Shown one piece after another: positions 25,001 to 33,617 of a stretch of 64,000 nucleotides of DNA. Origin of the DNA: Emticicia fluvialis (lineage in GTDB: Bacteria > Bacteroidota > Bacteroidia > Cytophagales > Spirosomataceae); contig NZ_JANUSD010000008.1 of the NCBI RefSeq assembly GCF_024793945.1, forward strand, positions 199,661-263,660. Reading direction: 5' to 3'. A program made the translations under genes and the position numbers. A model generated the notes under the pieces. That model saw nothing but the letters and a program-made list of their open reading frames with translations, was not told where the DNA came from and did not search any database. Every line of letters starts with the position of its first letter. Position 1 is the first letter of the stretch.

Positions 25001-25964
25001 GCTGAGACTTGCCCGTGCCCGGAGGCCCCTGCACTACAACAGAGCCACCTTCTTTTACCTGTTTAATGGCCTCTTCCTGAGAGGCATCAATGGCAAAGGG
25101 TAAAAAGGCTGTTTCTTCCTTATACTGGGCCTGCGAGGCAGGTATAGAAGCATGCTCAAAAAATTCTTCAAAGGTATCAAGCTCATATTGCCCCTCTTCG
25201 GCGTTTTTTATCAGCTCTTCGTAATCAGGCACAAGGTAAGACCCCGCCTGCGGAAAAATACCCAACACCGCCTGAGGCTGTAGTTTCAGCTCGCCATTTC
25301 TTTCTGATTTATCGAGGTCGGCACGGTTTAACTTTTCAAAATCAATTAGCTGATTAGTGAACAGTTCCTGATTAAAATTAACCTCAACCGGGCTGTCTTT
25401 CAGCATTTCATACAATTGGGTACGAAACGCCAGGCTGTCTTTATCAAAATCCTCAAACGATTTCTCCAGCCATTCGTCGGGTAGCTTTATCTGGTTAAAA
25501 TGCGAGTACGCCAACAGGAAACTCCTGTTCAGGCTTACGGGTTCATCGCGCTGTTCAAGCATCCACTTTTTGCCGTTGTTTTTTAGCGTAACCGGAAAAA
25601 ACAATAGCGGGCACCTGACAACAGTGCCATCTGAAAGTTTACCTTTTACAAACGGATACCCAATGTATAAATCTTTAGCACCCCGTTCTTCTTCAATGAA
25701 TGCCTCCGTACGTGCCAGCTTGCGAAGCCGTTGGCTGGCTTCATTTACTTTATCGAAGCGGCTGTCGTGTACATCGCACAAAGGTATCTGCGTTTTTTGT
25801 GCAATTAATTGATGGATGTAGTCGAACGATGGCTTGCTGTCAAGAAAATTCAGGATATGTAAATCAATGAACTGTTCCTGAGGTAAACTTAACAATAATA
25901 ATGACCGATTACGGGACGTAAGATTAGTCAGTCTGCGGAGGTATGTCTTAAGTAATTTCTGCAC
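22059..25964 (-). CDS. Large Upf1-like superfamily 1 helicase with DUF4011-like N-terminus
   Basis: A 1301-residue SF1 helicase. The N-terminal ~270 residues resemble DUF4011 (LTNLTSRNRSLLLLSL, EERGAKDLYIGYPFVKGKL). The helicase core is split. Motif I VVQGPPGTGKSQL lies near 310-322. A long coiled-coil-rich insertion (about 380-900) follows. Then come DEASQCFAENG and GDSKQLQP (near 948-980), GHYRSQSL, EYDIVIFSVGY and RLNVAITRAREQVYI (near 1165). ATP-driven unwinding or remodelling of nucleic acid is expected; the substrate is unknown. Related large helicases occur in defence islands, but no partner nuclease or methylase is seen here. The last codons and stop come from the RAYT1 palindrome A5. 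Confidence 0.85.
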   Translation of the reverse strand: MQKLLKTYLRRLTNLTSRNRSLLLLSLPQEQFIDLHILNFLDSKPSFDYIHQLIAQKTQIPLCDVHDSRFDKVNEASQRLRKLARTEAFIEEERGAKDLYIGYPFVKGKLSDGTVVRCPLLFFPVTLKNNGKKWMLEQRDEPVSLNRSFLLAYSHFNQIKLPDEWLEKSFEDFDKDSLAFRTQLYEMLKDSPVEVNFNQELFTNQLIDFEKLNRADLDKSERNGELKLQPQAVLGIFPQAGSYLVPDYEELIKNAEEGQYELDTFEEFFEHASIPASQAQYKEETAFLPFAIDASQEEAIKQVKEGGSVVVQGPPGTGKSQLIANLIADFTARGKKVLVVCQKRVALDTVYQRLQKILMTDFVALIHDFKNDRKTLFDKIAGQIARVEEFQKKNKGLDAIFLERNFTQISRRIDKISEELQELKDALFDESVCGVSVKELYLSSNINKPAIEIQDLYRSFRFDELADFEGRLNRFLKYEAKLQASAGYDFWQLRNSFRNKNFIELPRISETIEDIIDFQQKHGQLFSVIELNNFDEQMLKRFIQNFENKEVEEIFRSIIQQGKFTSNRLFDIEKIYQSLEKLFINDGIEPSIPARDLNFRKAQIEKAYAASQSALNWFIWKLFSKDKKDIEALLANNRLPVSEEGLSNLRKKIHQRITFEDIKEKLSKKEILIDEKDSWDTISEYLQNFILANKAYAQYQQEEAVLRQTTHIFQNPKTIFLRTFNALEQLIADTKRHFVQWNEHLSVPQIEKLVDVPDLKIGRLGYLKQHFDLMVEADELKESFLAAELEVVQRLLNYKSQQADIAELGAVFQNALRLAWRNHIENLYPILRGVSSLKVEQLEAELQESVLKKQELSQEILLLKLREQTYQVLEFNRLQNVVTYRDLQHQTTKKRKLWSVRKLLENHSEEIFKLIPCWMASPESVSAIFPLSAQNPEDSLFDLVIFDEASQCFAENGIPAIYRGKQVVIAGDSKQLQPTDLYQVRYDEDAEDEPALEIDSLLDLAAQYLPQAWLKGHYRSQSLDLIDFSNQHFYKNSLQLLPHYSEISKNKPAISFIKLDGFWENNTNPIEAQRVLEIVTDLKKKLPTKTIGVVTFNFKQADLIYQTITPELGEDWGVIKNIENIQGDEYDIVIFSVGYAPNLKGKLLMNFGSLNQQGGENRLNVAITRAREQVYIVSSILPHQLQVEQATNNGPKLLKKYLEYALEVSEGKYSPEPFSTEKLNTRWLLKHQLVQENSGFYLELPFADVTVKDAGRYESLILTDDDLYFESISPKEAHAYLPISLRAKGWKFERIWSRNAE

Positions 25965-26197
25965 GGTTCTTTCCTTTCAAAGCTCAAATATGTTAGTTTT
26001 TATGGCTGTTAATTAAACAAAGTTAACCATTCATCAACGTTCAACAAGTGTCAACATTTTTTGGCTGGTACAAATTATTTAATCATGTTATGTCGTTAAT
26101 GTTAAAATTAACTCGGCAATTTAAGCGAAAGTTAAATACTTATGCTTATTTTGGGGCCTCTTTATTTGTAAATATTTACTTTATACTTCTCAAAATT

Positions 26198-29050
26198 ATG
26201 TTAAAAAACTACCGGCGCTTCCCAATCAGGCATTTGGCTATTACTTTGCTTGTGGGTATTTTCCTGCTGGGTGGAGACGCATTCGCTCAGAAAAAAGGAA
26301 AGAGAAAGAAAAAAGGTGAAGTTGCAGCTGCGACCGAAAAACCGGTGATTCCGGACCCCGTAAAAGTTACATCGGTGGAAGGTATCACAGAGTATGTTCT
26401 TGGAAATGGCATGCGGGTACTGATGTTCCCGGATCCATCTAAACAAACCATTACCGTTAATATTACCTATCTGGTGGGGTCTCGCCATGAAGGCTATGGC
26501 GAAACCGGTATGGCGCACTTGCTTGAACACATGGTGTTTAAGGGCTCAACTAAACATACCAATATTCCGCAGGAACTGACCGACCACGGCGCCCGCCCTA
26601 ATGGTACCACCTGGCTTGACCGCACCAACTATTTCGAGACCTTCTCGGCCACTGAAGAAAACCTGAAGTGGGCGCTGGACCTGGAGTCAGATAGAATGGT
26701 TAACTCGTTCATCAAAAAAGAAGATCTTGAAAAAGAGTTTTCTGTTGTAAGAAATGAGTTTGAAATGGGAGAAAACGACCCGGAAAGCGTATTAAGCGAA
26801 AGAGTTATAGCAACGGCCTATCTGTGGCATAATTATGGTAATTCAACCATCGGGTCTCGCGAGGATATTGAGCGAGTGCCTATTGAAAACCTGCAGGCTT
26901 TTTATAGAAAATATTATCAGCCGGATAATGCCGTACTATTGGTTGCCGGAAAAATAGATGAGGCTAAAACCCTTAAAATGGTAAACGAATATTTTGGTGT
27001 TATACCACGCCCTACACGTGTGCTGCAGCCTACTTATACGGTTGAGCCTGTACAGGATGGCGAGCGTTCGGTTACTTTGCGCCGTGTAGGCGATGTGCAG
27101 GCTATTGGCGTCGCATACCATATTTGTGGCAACGCGCATCCTGACTACCCCGCACTAGACGTGCTACAGGGAATACTGACCAGCGAACCAGCCGGTAAAA
27201 TCTATAAGGCATTGGTTGAAAGCAAAAAAGCATCAGGTCAGTATTCGTATTCTTTCACTAATAAAGACCCTACATTCTTGTATTTCGGCGCTTCTGTACT
27301 GAAAGACAAAGATCTGGAAGACGCCAAAAAAACAATGCTGGCAACGTTGGATGCCGTACCGACCATGAGCATCACGAAAGAAGATGTGGACCGTGCGAAG
27401 AACGAAATCCTGAAATCGCTTGAATTGACCTTGCGCAACACCGAAAGAGCAGGCTTGCAAATGAGTGAGTATATAGGTGCAGGTGACTGGAGACTGGCCT
27501 TTATCTACCGTGATGCCGTTGAAAAAGTAAAACCGGAAGATGTAGCAAGAGTAGCTAAGTTCTACTTTAAGCCATCAAACCGCACCATTGGCTTGTTTAT
27601 ACCTGAAGAAAACCCTGACAGGGTACGTGTGCCGGAAGCACCGAACGTTGATGAGCTTGTGAAAAACTATAAAGGCCGCGCAGTGGTAGCCCAAGGAGAA
27701 GCTTTTGATCCGTCGCCGGCTAATATTGAAAGCCGCACAAAGCGCGGTCAGGAGCCTAACGGTCTTGAGTATGCGCTTTTGCAGAAATCAACCCGCGGAA
27801 ATACGGTAAGAGCAAATATTGTTTTAAGAATGGGCGACGAGCAAAGCCTGCAAAACAAACAGACTATTGCTTCTTTTACGGCCTCAATGCTCAATAAAGG
27901 CACCAAAACCATGAGCCGCCAGCAAATTAAAGATACCCTTGATAAGCTGAAAGCGCAGGTGTTTATTGGTGGTGGTGGTAACAGTGTATCGGTAAATATT
28001 GAGTCTAACAAAGAAAATCTTCCTAAGGCGCTGGCCATTGTAAACGATATATTGAAAAACCCGGTATTTGATGCCAACGAGTTTGACAAACTGAAACAGG
28101 AAAACATTGCACAGATAGAGGCGCAGAAGAGCGACCCGCAGGGTCTGGCATTTGTGGCATTTCAGCGTACCATGAACCCTTATCCGAAGAGCGATGTGCG
28201 CTATGTAGGAACTCTGGACGAGCAACTGGAGAATGTAAAAAATGTAAAACTGGAAGACCTGAAGAAATTCTACAGTGATTTCTACGGTGCCTCAGCCGCT
28301 ACCGTTTCTGTGGTAGGTGATTTCGATGAGCCAGCCATCAAAAACTTTATCAGCAGCTCATTGGGTACCTGGAAAAGCCCTACGCCGTTTAAGCGCATTC
28401 AGGCTGTGTATCAAGACATTGCTCCTACAAATAACGCCATCAAAACCCCTGATAAAGCCAATGCGCTATTTCTTGCAGGCTTGAACTTGCCGTTACAGGA
28501 TACCGATGTTGATTACCCGGCGCTTTTGCTGGGCAATTATATGCTAGGTGGTGGCTTCCTGAGTTCTCGTCTGGCTGTAAGAATCCGCCAGAAAGAAGGT
28601 ATCAGTTATGGTGTGGGTTCTCAGTTGTCTGGTGCGCCGTTCGACAAATCAGGCAATTTTATGACTTACGCCATTTATGCGCCAGAAAACGCCGAAAAAC
28701 TTGAAAAGGCCTTTTATGAAGAAATGAATAAAGTAGTTACAGAAGGTTTTACTGAAGAAGAGTTGAAGGCCGCCAAAGCAGGCTGGTTGCAAAGTCGTAA
28801 TGTGTCTCGTGCACAAGACAACGAGCTGTCGAGCCGTTTGAACAGCTATCTTTATTACGACAGAACCCTTGCTTTTGATGCCGATTTTGAGAAAAAAGTT
28901 GAGGCTTTAACAGCAGAACAGATAAATGCAGCTATGAAGAAATTCATTGATCCTAAGAAAATCACGATTGTGAAAGCAGGTGATTTTGATAAAAAGGCAG
29001 CTAATGGTACACCTGCACCTGCTCAGGGGGTGTCTGGTAGTAAAAACTAA
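26198..29050 (+). CDS. M16-family (insulinase/pitrilysin-like) zinc metallopeptidase
   Basis: A 950-residue secreted peptidase with two fused M16 units. The start is taken at the ATG 26198 (MLKNYRRFPIRHLAITLLVG...), which yields a signal peptide ending at FAQ; the frame is open 50 codons further upstream. The first unit has the inverted zinc motif HxxEH (GMAHLLEHMVF, about residue 107-111) and the downstream glutamate region (NEFEMGENDPESVLSE). The second unit, from about 560, lacks HxxEH and is the regulatory half. It likely degrades peptides in the periplasm or outer-membrane space. A basic lysine-rich stretch follows the signal peptide. Confidence 0.92.
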   Translation: MLKNYRRFPIRHLAITLLVGIFLLGGDAFAQKKGKRKKKGEVAAATEKPVIPDPVKVTSVEGITEYVLGNGMRVLMFPDPSKQTITVNITYLVGSRHEGYGETGMAHLLEHMVFKGSTKHTNIPQELTDHGARPNGTTWLDRTNYFETFSATEENLKWALDLESDRMVNSFIKKEDLEKEFSVVRNEFEMGENDPESVLSERVIATAYLWHNYGNSTIGSREDIERVPIENLQAFYRKYYQPDNAVLLVAGKIDEAKTLKMVNEYFGVIPRPTRVLQPTYTVEPVQDGERSVTLRRVGDVQAIGVAYHICGNAHPDYPALDVLQGILTSEPAGKIYKALVESKKASGQYSYSFTNKDPTFLYFGASVLKDKDLEDAKKTMLATLDAVPTMSITKEDVDRAKNEILKSLELTLRNTERAGLQMSEYIGAGDWRLAFIYRDAVEKVKPEDVARVAKFYFKPSNRTIGLFIPEENPDRVRVPEAPNVDELVKNYKGRAVVAQGEAFDPSPANIESRTKRGQEPNGLEYALLQKSTRGNTVRANIVLRMGDEQSLQNKQTIASFTASMLNKGTKTMSRQQIKDTLDKLKAQVFIGGGGNSVSVNIESNKENLPKALAIVNDILKNPVFDANEFDKLKQENIAQIEAQKSDPQGLAFVAFQRTMNPYPKSDVRYVGTLDEQLENVKNVKLEDLKKFYSDFYGASAATVSVVGDFDEPAIKNFISSSLGTWKSPTPFKRIQAVYQDIAPTNNAIKTPDKANALFLAGLNLPLQDTDVDYPALLLGNYMLGGGFLSSRLAVRIRQKEGISYGVGSQLSGAPFDKSGNFMTYAIYAPENAEKLEKAFYEEMNKVVTEGFTEEELKAAKAGWLQSRNVSRAQDNELSSRLNSYLYYDRTLAFDADFEKKVEALTAEQINAAMKKFIDPKKITIVKAGDFDKKAANGTPAPAQGVSGSKN

Positions 29051-29106
29051 TATTTATGAGGCGACCTTACGGTTTGCTTAATTAAAAATCTGAATCAACG
29101 GGGGCT

Positions 29107-29751
29107 CTATTGCAGGGTCTCCGTTTGTTTTTGCAACTCCCGGTATTCTGCCAGCCCCTTCTCTGTAAGGTAGGGTACAATGAGTGTAAATGCAATATTC
29201 AGATACGTAAGCAGTTTGTCTTCTTCTTTGCCTTCATACAAAATCTCGGCGCTTACCAGCCAGAAATCACCAATGATAAAAAGCTGGTTGAAAAAGTTTT
29301 CATATTGCCCTGCTATCATTTCAGGTTTTAAGAATCCGGCCTGAATGCCGGCGTCTATCCCGGCCTTAAAAAAAACTCTTCTATTATTGATTAAATCGCG
29401 GTGCTTCTGTTTCAGGTTGGGGATTCTCCTCATAAGGCTGATGAAATCCTGCATCAGAAATTTATACTTATACAGTTTCTCAAATACAAAAGCAGCAAGT
29501 TTGTACAGGGTTTGCAGGTTGACGGCATCCAGTGAGGCAGGCTCATTGATAACGGCATTCAGTTCATTAATCAATTGCTCATACAGTTTTTCAGCAATGG
29601 TATCGGTATTCGGGAAATGATAGCACAGATTACCGTGGCTCATACCCAGTTCTTTTGCTATGTGCCTCACCGTTACGGCGTCTATGCCCTGTTCATTGAA
29701 TAACTGAAGTGATGTATGGAGAATGCGTTCTTTGGTGGTCATGAAAAGCAA
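29107..29751 (-). CDS. TetR-family transcriptional regulator
   Basis: The 214-residue protein has an N-terminal TetR DNA-binding domain (TKERILHTSLQLFNEQGIDAVTVRHIAKELGMSHGNLCYHFPNTDTI) and a helical effector domain. The preferred ATG at 29742 would remove three residues (MLF). The gene converges with the M16 peptidase gene and has the PQQ-dehydrogenase gene upstream on the same strand, separated by a long-stem hairpin, so it is probably a separate unit. Its target is unknown. Confidence 0.9.
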   Translation of the reverse strand: MLFMTTKERILHTSLQLFNEQGIDAVTVRHIAKELGMSHGNLCYHFPNTDTIAEKLYEQLINELNAVINEPASLDAVNLQTLYKLAAFVFEKLYKYKFLMQDFISLMRRIPNLKQKHRDLINNRRVFFKAGIDAGIQAGFLKPEMIAGQYENFFNQLFIIGDFWLVSAEILYEGKEEDKLLTYLNIAFTLIVPYLTEKGLAEYRELQKQTETLQ

Positions 29752-29851
29752 TTTTTCACGAAGTTACAAAATCCTATCAGTTTTAGTGCGTTTGTACTAA
29801 TTCAGCAGGATGTTTAGAATATTCAAAGAAATAAGCCAAAGCCCTGAAGCT

Positions 29852-29898
29852 GATACAAATCCATCGGGCTGAATGCTTTAGCCCGATGGATTTGTATC
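29852..29898. terminator. Perfect 19-bp stem hairpin after the PQQ-dehydrogenase gene
   Basis: GATACAAATCCATCGGGCT (29852-29870) pairs perfectly with 29880-29898, loop of 9 bases. It sits 5 bp from the stop of the minus-strand gene. The U-run expected of an intrinsic terminator is missing. Confidence 0.55.
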
Positions 29899-29902
29899 TA
29901 AT

Positions 29903-31144
29903 TTATTTCTTGAAAATCCTGTAAAGACGGCCTTCATCGGTAATGGCATATAAGGCTCCGTCAGTGCCTTGTGCAATATCGCGGAAACGTTGTTTTTCTG
30001 ATTCCAGCAATCGTTCTTCGCCCGTTACCTTGTTGTTTTCTATAACCAGCCTGGCAATGTGTGTGGCACTCAGGCAAGCCAGAAACAAATTATTTTTCCA
30101 TTCTGGCATGGCATCGCCGCTATAGAAAGTCATACCACTGGCCGACACGACGGGGTCCCAGTAGTAAACCGGTTGCTCCAGCCCTTCTTTTTGCTGAATA
30201 GCGCCTCCTATTTTATTGCCGTTATATTCTATACCATAAGTAATAACAGGCCAACCGTAATTTTTGCCGGGTTTTATGAGGTTTACCTCGTCTCCACCCT
30301 TAGGCCCAAATTCATTTTCCCATAATTCTCCTGTTTGCGGGTGCAAAGCAAGGCCCTGTACGTTTCGGTGGCCATAGCTGTATATCTCAGGTTTGTTGTT
30401 GGCATCTGAGGCAAAAGGGTTGCCGCTTACGGGTTTTCCGTCTTTGGTTATATATAATATCTTACCCAAAGCCGAGTTCAATTGTTGCGCCTGCGGGCGG
30501 GTTTCAAGGTCAGAGCGCTCTCCGGTACTCACAAAAAGGTTGCCGGTTTTATCAAAAAGAATGCGGCCGCCATAGTGCTTGTCGCCGTCATAAGCGGGGG
30601 TGGCTCTGTAAATTGTGGTAGCACCTTCAATTCTTTTTTCATCAGCCGACAACTTGCCTTTTCCAACGGCGGTCAGATTACCCCTCGTTTGTGGCTCTGA
30701 AAAAACCCAGTACACCATCCGGTTGCTGGTAAAGGCAGGGTCAATCGTTATCCCCAATAAACCACCTTGACCGTCAGCATCTACTTTGGGCAGCCCTGTA
30801 ATGGGCTCGCTTAGTGTACCTGAACTGCTGGCTAAACGCAAGGTCCCTTCTTTTTCTGTAATTAACAATCTGCCGTCGGGCAAAACCGCAAGTCCCCAGG
30901 GTTTTTTCAGGTCGTTTGTAAGTACTTTACCTTCGTATGCCGTCTGTGTTTTTACGGCGGCAACGCGTGTCTGGCCTGCAAAAGCCGGTTTGTAGTTTGT
31001 ATTGGGGTCTTTGGTTTCAACTGAGGCCGCAGTTGAGATACTGTCGCCATTGGCAGTAGTTTCAGGCGCTTCGGTAGAATTGTTCTTGCATGAAGATAGA
31101 CCCATCAGGCCAACCACCATCAATGTCAGAATTTCGTTTTTCAT
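29903..31144 (-). CDS. PQQ-dependent sugar dehydrogenase (soluble GDH/YliI type) lipoprotein
   Basis: The 413-residue protein starts at the ATG 31144 and has a lipoprotein signal (MVVGLMGLSSC, Cys19). The beta-propeller shows motifs of PQQ aldose dehydrogenases: GLPKVDADGQGGLLGITIDPAF, YGHRNVQGLALHP, GELWENEFGPKGGDEVNLIKPGKNYGWP and ASGMTFYSGDAMPEW. It probably oxidises aldose sugars in the periplasm or on the outer membrane. The longer frame to 31198 adds a non-lipoprotein N-terminus and is not preferred. Confidence 0.88.
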   Translation of the reverse strand: MKNEILTLMVVGLMGLSSCKNNSTEAPETTANGDSISTAASVETKDPNTNYKPAFAGQTRVAAVKTQTAYEGKVLTNDLKKPWGLAVLPDGRLLITEKEGTLRLASSSGTLSEPITGLPKVDADGQGGLLGITIDPAFTSNRMVYWVFSEPQTRGNLTAVGKGKLSADEKRIEGATTIYRATPAYDGDKHYGGRILFDKTGNLFVSTGERSDLETRPQAQQLNSALGKILYITKDGKPVSGNPFASDANNKPEIYSYGHRNVQGLALHPQTGELWENEFGPKGGDEVNLIKPGKNYGWPVITYGIEYNGNKIGGAIQQKEGLEQPVYYWDPVVSASGMTFYSGDAMPEWKNNLFLACLSATHIARLVIENNKVTGEERLLESEKQRFRDIAQGTDGALYAITDEGRLYRIFKK

Positions 31145-31378
31145 TGTTGTGCTTTGTTTTTGTGTGATATTGTTTGTCGTAAAATTTAATGCCAGCATGG
31201 GCTATTTATGTTTTAAGACATCAATATGTATAACTGAATTGAAAGCAAAACGGCTGAAAATTTTATTAGCTGATTAATTTGTTCGTACGGTATTAAAACC
31301 TTAATTGCTTAATTTTAAATAATAAACCAATGGGTTTTAATGCTGATTCTGTCTCATGTTGTGAATGATATCCCGTAT

Positions 31379-32812
31379 TTATTTTGTGCTGGCTACCGTT
31401 GTTTTAATATGTGAAAAAGGAGCCAGATTAATACCATGAATACTTTGAAGAGGGGTGATAGTTTTCCAGGGGTAATTTAACACCAGATGGTTTACCGTGT
31501 CGTTGACCAAACCAAGCCGAAAACTCACTACTATGCCGTTATCAGACCACGCCAAATTATTATTGGCACTATTAACCGTTACTTGTTCTGCTTTTACTTC
31601 GCCATTCTGTTCAATTACCCGAACTACTGTAAATGACGAAGCCTGATGCATGGGCTCTGAAAATCTGATAACAAATGTTGCGGTAGTGTCATGAATCGTT
31701 TTATTGTTGAGGTCGCATTCCTGGATCATTGGTTTCGTTAATGAAGTTTTCAGCAAGCCTGTTCTCTTGATAAATGTGGCATAGATATCCTTTAAAGTCT
31801 GTTTCGGTTTACGGTTATGATACAGGGTCTTTAGTTCTTTTGTAAACAATGCGCTGGCATAGAATCCACGGGTTTCATTCTGCATTGTCCAATCCAGACT
31901 TACTTTAGTGGCAACCGACGGGAAATATTGTTCTACGAAAATATCATAAACTGCCCAGGTCATGTATTCGTTAAATGTAGCCAGGGTGTCTTTTTCATAG
32001 CCACTGCCTGCATCCCACAGCTGATTATCAAAATGGGCTTTTATCAGAGAACGATATTTTTCTGAAAGCGGATTAACAAAGGCATGGTCCAGTTCGGTAA
32101 ATAACATGTGGGTGCCAGAGGCAATTTCTTCCTGGCTGGCCTCTTTTATGGCTTTGCCTGTCAGCAGAAAATCGGGTAAAGTAATAAAATCAGTTTCAAT
32201 TCCATTAACTCTTCTATGGCAATTCATACGGCCAACCAAGGGAGACATAACCATTGCATAAGTACTACCCACAGCATGTTTGCCCAGCTCTTTTTCCAGA
32301 AAACCAAGCATGGCAGGGTAATGTTGACTGGCCAGGTAAGCAGTTGCCAACTCCTGATAGTAGGAGGCATGGGCTTTATAAAACTGCCGGAACCCCGATA
32401 CATTCACAAAGTCTTCTATCTGTTGCAGGTTTTCTTCAAAAGGATTAAAACCCTTGTTAGTAACCATCGGGAATTTTCTGACAAGGTGATTGACCGCATC
32501 AAAGCTGAAAGCATAGGCGTCGGTACGGAAACTGAGATAATTTTCCCATTGTTGCCGTGAGTAATTGACCTTTGTAAGAAGGGGATGATTACCAAACCTG
32601 TCAAAATGAGACCTAACCTGTTGATAGTAGCCAGATTGTTGAGAAACCTCCCAGGGGTCAGACTTGCCATAGTCAGTCAGCGCAAGAATAATATTCGCCA
32701 ACTCGTAGGTTTCTGAAAGCCTGACAGGCGAATCAGGCTCTGATAAGATTTGTCCCATTGAGGCCTGAACGCTAAAAAAGAGCATAAGAAAGATAGCTGA
32801 TAGTTTTTTCAT
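31379..32812 (-). CDS. Secreted DUF4932-like protein
   Basis: Signal peptide (MKKLSAIFLMLFFSVQASMGQ) and 477 residues. The body looks like a DUF4932-type gluzincin: DFNP-like patches, FTELDHAFVNPLSEKYRS, and EYMTWAVYDIFVEQYFP. In peptidases a HExxH helix would be expected; here the first His is Thr (TELDH), so zinc binding is doubtful. The last ~110 residues resemble a beta-sandwich (FVIRFSEPMHQASSFTVVRV). It is 58 bp downstream of a LytTR regulator gene and may be its target. Family call from memory; moderate. Confidence 0.6.
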   Translation of the reverse strand: MKKLSAIFLMLFFSVQASMGQILSEPDSPVRLSETYELANIILALTDYGKSDPWEVSQQSGYYQQVRSHFDRFGNHPLLTKVNYSRQQWENYLSFRTDAYAFSFDAVNHLVRKFPMVTNKGFNPFEENLQQIEDFVNVSGFRQFYKAHASYYQELATAYLASQHYPAMLGFLEKELGKHAVGSTYAMVMSPLVGRMNCHRRVNGIETDFITLPDFLLTGKAIKEASQEEIASGTHMLFTELDHAFVNPLSEKYRSLIKAHFDNQLWDAGSGYEKDTLATFNEYMTWAVYDIFVEQYFPSVATKVSLDWTMQNETRGFYASALFTKELKTLYHNRKPKQTLKDIYATFIKRTGLLKTSLTKPMIQECDLNNKTIHDTTATFVIRFSEPMHQASSFTVVRVIEQNGEVKAEQVTVNSANNNLAWSDNGIVVSFRLGLVNDTVNHLVLNYPWKTITPLQSIHGINLAPFSHIKTTVASTK

Positions 32813-32870
32813 CAGTTATTAAGGGTTAATATGTTTGAAAGAATTTGCCTGTTAGAACAGTAGAAGCCGG

Positions 32871-33617
32871 TTAGATATGAAGGGCATTTTTGACAAGCTC
32901 TTTTTTGCCTCTTGAAATTGGCACCTGAGTTCCATCGGTGAGTAGCAGAAAATCTCCATGCTCTTTTTGCCAGCTTCTTATGTACGACTTATTGACCAGA
33001 TGCGACTGATGGCAACGTAAAAAGCCATTATTGCTTAGCAGGTCGTCGTACTCATAAATAGGTTTGCTAACCAGTAGCTTTGTTTTATCGTTTAAAAAGA
33101 AAGTAGTGTAATTGTTGGAAGACTCACACCGTATTATCTCGTTTGTCTTTACAAAGCGTGTTTCCTGAGTGGTTGAAAGTGCAATCTGAAGGTCTTCTTT
33201 TTTAGATTGCGCTTCCAGCCACTGTATCAGATGAACTACCTGTTGGTTCTGTACTTTTAGCTGCCGTTGTTTAGCTGCTCTGGCTACTGCAGCTTGCAGC
33301 TCAGTAATGTTTACAGGTTTAAGCAGGTAATCAACAGCCGAAAATTTCATAGCCTGAATGGCGTATTGGTCAAAAGCTGTAACAAAAATAATTTCAAAGT
33401 CATATCGGGTCAGGCTTCTGAGCAATGCAAATCCGTCCTGACCGGGCATCTGGATATCCAGAAAAAGTAAATCAGGCTGATAAGTGTAGATAGCCGCTTT
33501 TCCCTGGTCGGCACTCTGGGCCATCGTACATACTTCTACCTGCGGGCAATATGTTTCCAATAGAGCCTTTAAATTATTCAGATTATTGATTTCATCGTCA
33601 ATTAAAACAGCTTTCAT
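32871..33617 (-). CDS. LytTR-family response regulator
   Basis: The 248-residue protein has an N-terminal receiver domain (MKAVLIDDEINNLNN; phosphoacceptor Asp54 in LLFLDIQMPG; the conserved Lys in YLLKPVN) and a C-terminal LytTR DNA-binding domain (about 145-248). The ATG at 33617 overlaps the stop of the histidine kinase gene by 4 bp (ATGA), so that start is chosen over the TTG at 33626. It is translationally coupled to the kinase and followed by the DUF4932-like gene. Confidence 0.92.
   Translation of the reverse strand: MKAVLIDDEINNLNNLKALLETYCPQVEVCTMAQSADQGKAAIYTYQPDLLFLDIQMPGQDGFALLRSLTRYDFEIIFVTAFDQYAIQAMKFSAVDYLLKPVNITELQAAVARAAKQRQLKVQNQQVVHLIQWLEAQSKKEDLQIALSTTQETRFVKTNEIIRCESSNNYTTFFLNDKTKLLVSKPIYEYDDLLSNNGFLRCHQSHLVNKSYIRSWQKEHGDFLLLTDGTQVPISRGKKELVKNALHI

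Noticed and set aside
22059..25964. A complete antiphage defence system around the large helicase
   Set aside because: No methylase, nuclease or other defence partner is seen next to it; only a RAYT and housekeeping genes.
26048..26197. 50-codon N-terminal extension of the M16 peptidase
   Set aside because: It would bury the signal peptide inside the protein; the ATG at 26198 gives a normal export signal.
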